Shown here: positions 1-4,672 of the stretch, one piece after another | Layout of the letters: the number at the start of each line of letters is the position of its first letter | Position numbering within the stretch: the first letter of the stretch is position 1 | NCBI GenBank assembly: GCA_003695745.1 | Contig: RFHW01000060.1 | Coordinates: forward strand, 1 to 10,318 | From: Methanobacteriota archaeon | GTDB taxonomy: Archaea; Hydrothermarchaeota; Hydrothermarchaeia; Hydrothermarchaeales; SZUA-236 | Length of the DNA: 10,318 nt | Direction: 5' to 3' | Notes under the pieces: model-generated | The model's input: only the letters and a program-made list of their open reading frames with translations | Database searches by the model: none | Told to the model about the DNA's origin: nothing | Program-made: the position numbers and the translations under genes

Positions 1-96
1 GAAAATCTTATTTTCCCTACATGTATAAAAAAATTATGGTGCCGCAGGGTCATTTTCAAACCCCCTTCTAAACACAGACACGCGCCTTTCAACTTA
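1..96. other. AT-rich left-edge intergenic segment
   Basis: No gene is visible. Bases 1-15 form a short inverted repeat (GAAAA, 5-base loop, TTTTC). Bases 25-33 (TATAAAAAA) could be a TATA-like element; read on the minus strand (TTTTTTATA) it would place a start near base 1, for a divergent gene lying outside the window. Neither strand has a convincing BRE, so this is only a possibility. Confidence 0.3.
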
Positions 97-113
97 AAAG
101 AAGGTTTAAATAT
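97..113 (+). promoter_or_regulatory. Archaeal promoter (BRE/TATA) of the zinc-ribbon gene
   Basis: A purine-rich BRE (AAAAGAAGG, 97-104) abuts TTTAAATAT (105-113). The TATA centre is about 29 bases before the ATG at 138, so transcription should start at or within a few bases of that ATG. Confidence 0.7.
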
Positions 114-137
114 CCTTCAGTGGAATCTTTCCAGCGT

Positions 138-425
138 ATGGTGTTCTGCACACACTGCGGGAAGAAGCCCAGAGAGGGCGATCTCTATTGCAGGGGCTGC
201 GGCACCAGGCTGCAGGCGGTTTCGCCAGAGCAGGCTGAGGTGGAGAGGGCGATAAGGGAGCTGAAAGGCCTTGTGGAGAGGGTTGCAGAGGAGATAAAAA
301 AGGAGCTTCTCCATCAGGTTGCGGAGGTGGAGAAGGGCTTCAGAGACGGTGTGTTCACCAAGGAGGAGTTTGACTCTGAGGTTGAGGAGATCCGGGGCAG
401 GCTCCTGAGCTTCACCGGCGGGTAA
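138..425 (+). CDS. Small zinc-ribbon protein with helical, SHOCT-like tail
   Basis: 95 residues from the ATG at 138. Residues 4-22 hold two CxxCG knuckles (Cys4, Cys7, Cys18, Cys21), a zinc ribbon that probably binds one zinc ion. Residues 30-75 are charged and strongly helical. Residues about 72-92 (GVFTKEEFDSEVEEIRGRLL) resemble the SHOCT helical hairpin often found at the ends of small bacterial and archaeal proteins. No membrane segment or signal peptide, so it is probably cytoplasmic. An in-frame GTG at 120 would add six residues, but the TATA box at 105-112 puts the transcript start at about 135-138, so the ATG at 138 is preferred and the mRNA is probably leaderless. It converges on the ligase gene, with 9 bases between the two stop codons. 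Zinc ribbon plus oligomerising helices suggests protein or nucleic-acid binding; no specific function can be assigned. Confidence 0.8.
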   Translation: MVFCTHCGKKPREGDLYCRGCGTRLQAVSPEQAEVERAIRELKGLVERVAEEIKKELLHQVAEVEKGFRDGVFTKEEFDSEVEEIRGRLLSFTGG

Positions 426-434
426 ACCCTCTCT

Positions 435-2111
435 TTAACCATCCTTCTTTGATGCGCCCTGCTTTCTGTAGAGCTCTTCCACCCTTTCGATGGTGTCGGC
501 TTCAGCAGGGCTTTTGTCATCGCGCAGCCTGATAAGCCTGGGGAATCGCAGGGCGAAGCCGGAGTCATATTTTGGCGAGCGCTGTATCTCCTGGTATCCC
601 ACCTCCACCACCACCTCTGGCATGAGCCGCACCTCCTTGCCGTCCTGAAACTCGATTAAAGGCTTCAGAAGCCGGGTGTACTCTTCAAGCTGCTCCTCTG
701 TCACGCCCGTTGCCACCCGTCCCACATATCTGAACTCGCCGAGCTCGTCCCTTGCGCCGAGGTAGTATGATGAGAGCCAGCCCCTTCTCTTCCCCTCGCC
801 CCAGATGGCGCCTATGATGACAAGGTCCAGTGTCTCGGCAACGGGCTTCACCTTGTACATGTATCCCACCCTTGAGCCTATCACGTATCTGGCGTCAAGG
901 TTCTTCACCATAACGCCTTCGTGACCCATGGACAGGGCGTCGTGGTAGAACCGCTCGGCCTCTTTTATGTCGCCTGTGACGAGCTGTTTTGCCAGCATGA
1001 AACGGCCCTTCTCCTCCTTTAACAGGGCCTCCAGCATCTTCCTCCGCTCCCTGAAGGGCCTGTCTATGAGCAGCTCCCCATCTTTATAGAGGATGTCGAA
1101 TATATGGGTCTCAAAGGGTATCTCCTGCGCAGTCTGCTGGATGTCATATTTTCGTCTGAAACGGCGGAGGATCTCCTGAAAGGGCCGTGGTCTCTTTGTC
1201 TCCGGGTCCACGGCCACGGCCTCGCCGTCGACTATGGCCTCGCCAGCGCCTATTGAGGCGAGGGCATATCCCGCCACATCTGGAAGCGCCTCCGTCACAT
1301 CCTCAAGACGGCGGGAGAATATCCTCACATCCTTCCCTTTTTTGTGGATCTGCACCCTGGCGCCGTCGTATTTTATCTCCACAGCCACTTCATCGCCCTC
1401 TTTCAGGGCCTCCTCAAGGGATGGGGCGGCCTGGGCGAGCATGGGTCGCAGCGGCCTTCCCACGGTGACGGTGAGCCTTCTCAGGCCCTCCTCACCGGAT
1501 TCCCTTGCCACTTTTGCCACAAGGCCCAGGTCGTTCGTGAGCATGAAGGCCCTCTCCACAGCCTTCACATCCACCTCAAAGGCCAGTGCGATGGCGTCCC
1601 GCAGCAGCCCCTCTGCAACACCCACCCTGAGCTCTGAGAGAACGGTTCTCACAAGATACATTGCCTCAAGGGGTGTTGCGCTTGAGAAGAGCTCTGCAAG
1701 GTATTTTATCTTCCTGTCCTGGGCCCCCGATCCCTTTGAACGGGCTATGCTGGTGAATATCTCGTGCACCCGCTCCACGGTGAGGGTCTCTGTGTAGAGG
1801 GTTTTCTGGGGGCGTCTTTCAAAGAGCCTTTTCACCGCCCTCCCTGTGTCCCCCTCCTCACGTATGATGTCCTCTATCTCACCTTTGCCCACTCCTGTGA
1901 CGAAGGAGACGGCGTTGTAGAGGAGCCCGGGGCCGATGCCGAGCTCCATCTCCTGCTCCGGGAATATGTCGCCTGTGATGAGATGGGGTATGATCGGGAG
2001 GAGATGGGGCGGTATCCTCCTGAAAAGCTCTGCCAGTATCTGTGTTTTCTCAAGCTTTGCAGGTGTTGCGCCCAGGGCCTCATAGACCTGGACAAGCTCG
2101 CCGTAGTCCAT
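435..2111 (-). CDS. lig: ATP-dependent DNA ligase
   Basis: 558 residues, the usual length of archaeal/eukaryotic-type ATP-dependent ligases, which seal nicks during Okazaki fragment joining and repair through an enzyme-AMP intermediate. Residues about 1-200 are the helical DNA-binding domain, 220-425 the adenylation domain and 430-545 the OB fold. Motif I is E245-I-K247-Y-D-G-A-R252, with Lys247 the AMP-accepting lysine. Motif III is near VDGE (294-297), motif IV is HEGVMVK (397-403) and motif V is YKVKP (419-423). RFPR followed by RLRDDKSPAEADT (523-540) matches the C-terminal motif VI region. All catalytic motifs are intact. The ATG at 2111 is supported by a TATA box about 27 bases upstream, implying a leaderless mRNA. 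It follows the response regulator on the same strand after 38 bases but has its own promoter. The neighbouring two-component genes give no clear functional link. Confidence 0.98.
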   Translation of the reverse strand: MDYGELVQVYEALGATPAKLEKTQILAELFRRIPPHLLPIIPHLITGDIFPEQEMELGIGPGLLYNAVSFVTGVGKGEIEDIIREEGDTGRAVKRLFERRPQKTLYTETLTVERVHEIFTSIARSKGSGAQDRKIKYLAELFSSATPLEAMYLVRTVLSELRVGVAEGLLRDAIALAFEVDVKAVERAFMLTNDLGLVAKVARESGEEGLRRLTVTVGRPLRPMLAQAAPSLEEALKEGDEVAVEIKYDGARVQIHKKGKDVRIFSRRLEDVTEALPDVAGYALASIGAGEAIVDGEAVAVDPETKRPRPFQEILRRFRRKYDIQQTAQEIPFETHIFDILYKDGELLIDRPFRERRKMLEALLKEEKGRFMLAKQLVTGDIKEAERFYHDALSMGHEGVMVKNLDARYVIGSRVGYMYKVKPVAETLDLVIIGAIWGEGKRRGWLSSYYLGARDELGEFRYVGRVATGVTEEQLEEYTRLLKPLIEFQDGKEVRLMPEVVVEVGYQEIQRSPKYDSGFALRFPRLIRLRDDKSPAEADTIERVEELYRKQGASKKDG

Positions 2112-2133
2112 GGTAGAATAGATAACCTGCGGA

Positions 2134-2150
2134 CTTAAATATCCTCTCTT
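2134..2150 (-). promoter_or_regulatory. Archaeal promoter of the ligase gene
   Basis: On the minus strand a BRE (AAGAGAGG, 2150-2143) precedes ATATTTAAG (2142-2134). The TATA centre is about 27 bases from the ligase ATG, so the transcript should be leaderless. The BRE touches the stop codon of the response regulator (2152-2150), so the ligase can be expressed independently of the kinase/regulator transcript. Confidence 0.7.
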
Positions 2151-2542
2151 CAGTTGCTCAGCATAGAGTCAACGGTGTGGAGGAGCTCGCTGAATTCGAT
2201 GGGCTTTTTCATGTGGTGGTCTGCGCCGGCGTAGTGGAGGCTCCTCTCTATATGGGTTTTGTCTGAGAAGATGGAGAGCATGGACACAGGTATCTTCTTC
2301 GTCCTCTCCTTCTCCTTTATCTTCCGGCACACCTCCCAGCCGTCGATCCCGGGCATCGCGATGTCAAGGAGTATCATGTCCGGCAGCAGGTGCTCCAGCT
2401 CTTTGAGGCACTCCTCTCCGCTCCTGCTCTCCACAACGGTGTAGCCGTGTTTTGAGAGCACGCTCTTCACGATGAAGAGTATCTCAGGCTCGTCGTCAAC
2501 GACCATTATCAGCTTTTTCCTGTTCCTTCGGGATCCTGACAT
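2150..2542 (-). CDS. Stand-alone receiver-domain response regulator (CheY-like)
   Basis: 130 residues from the ATG at 2542, consisting of a single receiver domain with no output domain. Visible receiver features are the acidic pair Asp16-Asp17 (VVDDEPE), phospho-acceptor Asp60 in LLDIAMPGIDG, Ser90 at the usual Thr/Ser switch position and Lys113 before Pro114 (KKPIEFSELL). It should be phosphorylated by the kinase encoded immediately upstream and then act by protein-protein contact or as a phosphorelay intermediate; the target is not evident. The frame stays open upstream to 2623, but those residues are simply the other frame of the kinase gene. The ATG at 2542 has GGAGG at 2558-2554, 11 bases upstream, whereas the internal ATG at 2506 has only a weaker site. 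The chosen start gives a 47-base overlap with the kinase gene, so translation is probably coupled. Confidence 0.9.
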   Translation of the reverse strand: MSGSRRNRKKLIMVVDDEPEILFIVKSVLSKHGYTVVESRSGEECLKELEHLLPDMILLDIAMPGIDGWEVCRKIKEKERTKKIPVSMLSIFSDKTHIERSLHYAGADHHMKKPIEFSELLHTVDSMLSN

Positions 2543-3605
2543 AGAACGTGTTTCCTCCAGAGCTGGCGTCTTCAACCCATACTTCTCCGTTGTGCAGCTC
2601 CACGATGCGCTTGACGATGGCAAGGCCGAGGCCGCTGCCCTTTACACTTCCCTTCCCCACCCTTTTAAACCTTTCGAATATGCTCTCCCTGTCCTCCTCA
2701 GGTATCCTCTCCGCCTCATCAGCCACCCAGACAAGCCAGTGTCCGCTTTCATCGTCGATCCCTATGGATATGGTGGCCTTCTCAGGGCTGTATTTGATGG
2801 CGTTTGAGATGAGGTTTGAGAAGACATCGGCCATGCCGGGGTTCACCTGGGCGGGGTATCGCCCCTGTAGGCTGTGTCTTATGGTGATGCCCTTATCCTC
2901 GGCCTGCTGCCTGAAGTCCTCTATGCTCCGGCTCATGATCTCCCCGAGGTCCAGCTCATCGAAGGTAAGCTCCTGGGCGTCTTCAAGGCGCGAGTATTTT
3001 CCCGCGTTCTCTATCATCTCGATGAGACGGTCTGCGCTTTTCTTGATGGCCCTCATCTCCTGGGCCAGCTCCCCCTCCCCTGCATCTTCAAGGGCCATCT
3101 CAGCATAATTTGAGATGATGCTTGCAGGGTTGATGAGATCGTGGCGTATGATGTCTGCGAAGAGCTCTTTCAGATGGTTTGAGCGCTCCAGCTTCTCTGT
3201 GCGCTCCTTGAGGTGCTGCTCCAGAACCTCCCTCTCTGTAATGTCCCTTGAAACAGCCACCACACCGAGAAACCGCCCCCTGTCGTCTCTCACAGCCGAG
3301 TAGGTGTGCTCATAGTAGCCTCCTTTCAGCCGCACCGTCCTCTTCACCTCCTTTTTCCTCCCCTCTCTCAGGTCCTCTATGACGGCGAGGACCCTTTCGT
3401 GCACCTTCTCTGGATGGCACTTCAGAAGGGGGTTGCCCACGATGTCCTGGCCCTTAACACCCCTTATGGCGCCGCCCACAGGGTTGCAGAGCCTGACGAT
3501 GTTTCGGTCATCGATGAATATGACGCCCTCTGCCATGCCCTGTATGAGGTATTTCAGGAACTCTCTGTTGCTGTAGCTGTCGCCGCTGTCCCCTGCATCT
3601 TCCAT
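2496..3605 (-). CDS. Soluble PAS-domain sensor histidine kinase
   Basis: 369 residues with no transmembrane segment, so a cytoplasmic sensor. Residues about 14-125 form a PAS domain ending in the PAC-type sequence GVVAVSRDITERE (114-126). A coiled linker (127-145) leads to the dimerisation/phosphotransfer helices, with His155 in RHDLINP (154-160) as the likely phosphorylated residue. The ATPase domain (about 215-360) has an N box (DVFSNLISNAIKYSP, 260-274) and a G2 loop (GSGLGLAI, 323-330). The G1 box reads DEAERI (296-301) instead of the usual DxGxGI: the Asp is kept but both glycines are lost. The ligand of the PAS domain is unknown; there is no Cys/His pattern proving haem or flavin. The ATG at 3605 lies 26 bases from a TATA box. 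The gene is co-transcribed with the overlapping receiver protein, its likely substrate. Confidence 0.95.
   Translation of the reverse strand: MEDAGDSGDSYSNREFLKYLIQGMAEGVIFIDDRNIVRLCNPVGGAIRGVKGQDIVGNPLLKCHPEKVHERVLAVIEDLREGRKKEVKRTVRLKGGYYEHTYSAVRDDRGRFLGVVAVSRDITEREVLEQHLKERTEKLERSNHLKELFADIIRHDLINPASIISNYAEMALEDAGEGELAQEMRAIKKSADRLIEMIENAGKYSRLEDAQELTFDELDLGEIMSRSIEDFRQQAEDKGITIRHSLQGRYPAQVNPGMADVFSNLISNAIKYSPEKATISIGIDDESGHWLVWVADEAERIPEEDRESIFERFKRVGKGSVKGSGLGLAIVKRIVELHNGEVWVEDASSGGNTFYVRIPKEQEKADNGR
2554..2558 (-). promoter_or_regulatory. Shine-Dalgarno site that decides the response regulator start
   Basis: GGAGG on the minus strand lies inside the last codons of the kinase gene, 11 bases before the ATG at 2542. 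It supports reinitiation or coupled translation of the regulator from the kinase mRNA. Confidence 0.55.
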
Positions 3606-3626
3606 GGTTTTTCAACAGGGGCGTTC

Positions 3627-3641
3627 TTTAAAAATCTTTTG
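3627..3641. promoter_or_regulatory. TATA box of the kinase operon, possibly shared with the divergent 55-residue gene
   Basis: On the minus strand AAAAG then ATTTTTAAA (3635-3627) is centred 26 bases before the kinase ATG, implying a leaderless mRNA. The same A/T stretch reads TTTAAAAAT on the plus strand and would start a transcript near 3658, leaving about 36 bases of leader with a Shine-Dalgarno site before the ATG at 3694. The minus-strand use is well supported; the plus-strand use is an inference. Confidence 0.6.
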
Positions 3642-3678
3642 CGAGGTTAGCGAAACAGGATTTATCAGAGCCGATAAT

Positions 3679-3685
3679 GGAGGGG
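3679..3685 (+). promoter_or_regulatory. Shine-Dalgarno site of the 55-residue gene
   Basis: GGAGGGG ends 8 bases before the ATG at 3694. This strong, well-spaced site is the main evidence that the short frame is translated. Confidence 0.6.
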
Positions 3686-3693
3686 CGTGAAAG

Positions 3694-3861
3694 ATGAAGG
3701 GGCAGATAAAGAGCAGCTTCCGCGATATCATAGAGGAATGGGACAGGTACTGGAGGGACAGTGTGGAGTTCTATGAGTTCCTTGACAAATATGTGGAGGT
3801 CTCTGACGACCGGAGGACCTATGTGATAAAGAGGAAGAGACCTGGCAGGGAGCTTCAATAA
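3694..3861 (+). CDS. Small hypothetical protein (55 residues)
   Basis: Not recognised. The frame encodes 55 residues, rich in Glu, Asp, Arg and aromatics, with a predicted amphipathic helix over residues 5-32 (several Trp and Tyr, e.g. EEWDRYWRDS at 14-23) and a basic C-terminal end (VIKRKRPGRE, 44-53). There are no cysteines, signal peptide or membrane segment. It uses AGG, GAG and ATA codons like the neighbouring genes and has a strong Shine-Dalgarno site (GGAGGGG, 8-base spacing). It is divergent from the kinase (88 bases between starts) and converges on the DUF2178-like gene with 10 bases between stops. The good ribosome site and matching codon use argue that it is real. A role tied to the two-component pair is only suggested by position. 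Confidence 0.6.
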   Translation: MKGQIKSSFRDIIEEWDRYWRDSVEFYEFLDKYVEVSDDRRTYVIKRKRPGRELQ

Positions 3862-3871
3862 GCCCCTTGAT

Positions 3872-4258
3872 TCAGTCCCATGCGCCCTGTCTGATGTTGT
3901 AGTATGTGTTAACGGCAAAGAACACTATGCCCATGAAGCCTGCGATGTAGGCCAGGATGTAGCGGGGGTCCACACTTGCGCGGTGCATATCATAATAGAC
4001 TATGGCGAGGAATAACAGGGCTATGGTCGCCTGAAAGGTGGCCCACGCCGATTTCCCGGTTGTCTGGACCGTCATCTCGTCTGAGAGTATCATGCCCCTC
4101 TTCCTTGCATACCAGTCGAGCCAGTAGTCCACGAAGACCAGCACAGGGGCCCAGAGCCATATGGCCTTATAGGGCAGCAGATGGTAGATGTATGCCACCG
4201 CCGCGGCAATGATTATCCCTGTGAAGGCGAGGAGCTTCGCCTTGGTCAGCTTGTTCAT
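3872..4258 (-). CDS. DUF2178-like four-helix membrane protein
   Basis: 128 residues with four likely membrane helices (about 7-27, 31-48, 71-89 and 99-119). Between helices 2 and 3 is a loop with SDEMTVQTTGKSAWATFQ (59-76), which resembles the Asp-Glu and K-A-x-x-T-F pattern of DUF2178 proteins, a family of archaeal and bacterial membrane proteins of unknown function commonly encoded beside small Cro/C1-type regulators. The family assignment is from pattern memory and is fairly, not fully, sure. Its ATG shares a base with the stop codon of the regulator (TAATG), and a full-length Shine-Dalgarno site (GGAGGTGA) lies inside the regulator's last codons, so the two are translationally coupled. 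The pairing suggests that the membrane protein and the repressor form one regulated unit, perhaps responding to a membrane or envelope state; that part is inference. Confidence 0.8.
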   Translation of the reverse strand: MNKLTKAKLLAFTGIIIAAAVAYIYHLLPYKAIWLWAPVLVFVDYWLDWYARKRGMILSDEMTVQTTGKSAWATFQATIALLFLAIVYYDMHRASVDPRYILAYIAGFMGIVFFAVNTYYNIRQGAWD

Positions 4259-4464
4259 TATTCATCACCTCCATCGTCATATGTGAAGAGCTCTTCGATC
4301 GTTAGGTTAAAGAGCCTTGCCAGTTTGAATGCCAGCTCCAGCGAGGGGTTGTATTTGCCCTTTTCTATGGCGTTTATGGTCTGTCTGGTGACGCCAACCT
4401 CCCGGGCCACATCCTCCTGTGTCATCTCCATTATGGCCCTCTGGATCCGGAGGTTGTTCTTCAT
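4258..4464 (-). CDS. Cro/C1 (XRE)-family transcriptional regulator
   Basis: 68 residues from the ATG at 4464; an in-frame TTG at 4470 would add two residues but is less likely. Nearly the whole protein is one helix-turn-helix domain. Helices 2 and 3 are TQEDVAREVGVTRQTINAIE (15-34), followed by the family-typical GKYNPSLELAFKLARLFN (36-53) and IEELF (56-60). There is no ligand-binding domain, so any signal must come through another protein, plausibly the membrane protein encoded next. The acidic tail (DDGGDE) is where the Shine-Dalgarno site of that next gene is encoded. The promoter region carries phased inverted repeats (4571-4651) of the size bound by dimeric regulators of this family, so autoregulation is likely. 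The leader is about 105 bases, unusual here because most neighbours appear leaderless. Confidence 0.93.
   Translation of the reverse strand: MKNNLRIQRAIMEMTQEDVAREVGVTRQTINAIEKGKYNPSLELAFKLARLFNLTIEELFTYDDGGDE
4265..4272 (-). promoter_or_regulatory. Full-length Shine-Dalgarno site for the DUF2178-like gene
   Basis: GGAGGTGA, complementary to the 16S rRNA 3' end over eight bases, lies 6 bases before the ATG at 4258 and within the last codons of the repressor. It explains efficient coupled translation at the TAATG junction. Confidence 0.75.
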
Positions 4465-4490
4465 GGTCAAAACCCTGGAAAAGGAGGTAG

Positions 4491-4528
4491 CAGGGATGGC
4501 GTGGGAAAAAAGCGAGGTGCCATCCCTG
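4491..4528 (-). promoter_or_regulatory. Perfect 10-bp inverted repeat in the repressor mRNA leader
   Basis: CAGGGATGGC and its exact complement GCCATCCCTG (4491-4500 and 4519-4528) flank an 18-base loop. In the minus-strand leader this would form a stable hairpin ending 26 bases before the repressor ATG. The loop contains six consecutive T residues on the minus strand (near 4511-4506). TACCTCC occurs on both sides of the hairpin in the mRNA (4545-4539 and 4489-4483), and TTCCCAC occurs twice (4537-4531 and 4507-4501). It could be an RNA control element or a DNA site for a regulator. Confidence 0.6.
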
Positions 4529-4554
4529 GGGTGGGAACGGAGGTACTTGGGCTA

Positions 4555-4568
4555 ATGGTGGGTACCAT
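4555..4568 (-). repeat. Short inverted repeat at the start of the repressor transcript
   Basis: ATGGT-ACCC-ACCAT on the minus strand, immediately after the predicted transcription start near 4570. It would give a 5-bp hairpin at the 5' end of the mRNA, or serve as an extra protein site. Confidence 0.4.
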
Positions 4569-4570
4569 CG

Positions 4571-4588
4571 TGTAAAGTATATTTTACA
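4571..4588. promoter_or_regulatory. Operator-like inverted repeat O1 at the repressor promoter
   Basis: TGTAAA-GTATAT-TTTACA, perfect half-sites separated by 6 bases. It lies between the TATA box (4594-4601) and the predicted minus-strand start near 4570, where a bound dimer would block RNA polymerase loading. It is the best-formed of three related sites. Confidence 0.65.
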
Positions 4589-4593
4589 TCTAG

Positions 4594-4608
4594 TATATAA
4601 AGCTTTCC
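4594..4608 (-). promoter_or_regulatory. Strong archaeal promoter of the repressor/DUF2178 operon
   Basis: On the minus strand TTTATATA (4601-4594) is preceded by a BRE-like GGAAAGC (4608-4602). The start should be near 4570, giving a leader of about 105 bases before the ATG at 4464. The box is flanked on both sides by operator-like repeats. Confidence 0.75.
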
Positions 4609-4612
4609 ATTG

Positions 4613-4630
4613 TGTAAAGCATTAGTTCCA
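4613..4630. promoter_or_regulatory. Operator-like repeat O2 (half-conserved)
   Basis: TGTAAAGCATTAGTTCCA shares GTGTAAAG (4612-4619) with O1, but its second half-site is poor. It begins exactly 42 bases from O1, upstream of the BRE. Confidence 0.45.
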
Positions 4631-4633
4631 TAA

Positions 4634-4651
4634 TGCAAAGCACATTTTACT
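4634..4651. promoter_or_regulatory. Operator-like repeat O3
   Basis: TGCAAAGCACATTTTACT matches O1 at 14 of 18 positions, with the TTTAC half-site intact. It begins 21 bases from O2 and 63 from O1, multiples of one helical turn, and ends about 20 bases from the polB stop codon. Confidence 0.55.
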
Positions 4652-4672
4652 GCGCACAGCCCACGGCACAGC

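Noticed and set aside
36..71. 11-codon ATG frame near the left edge
   Set aside because: Too short, no ribosome site and no sign of coding; treated as chance.
120..137. GTG start at 120 adding six residues to the zinc-ribbon protein
   Set aside because: The TATA box at 105-112 puts the transcript start at or near 135-138, downstream of this GTG.
1234..1797. 187-codon open frame on the plus strand
   Set aside because: Antisense to the catalytic core of the ligase; Ser/Ala/Arg-rich translation without recognisable domain or promoter.
2543..2623. N-terminal extension of the response regulator
   Set aside because: The 27 extra residues are another frame of the kinase ATPase domain and precede the Shine-Dalgarno-supported ATG at 2542.
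2548..3108. 186-codon open frame on the plus strand
   Set aside because: Antisense to the kinase, which has clear His, N and G2 boxes; Ser-rich shadow translation.
3628..3918. 96-codon open frame on the minus strand
   Set aside because: It overlaps the end of the DUF2178-like gene and is antisense to the better-supported 55-residue gene; it has no promoter or ribosome site of its own.
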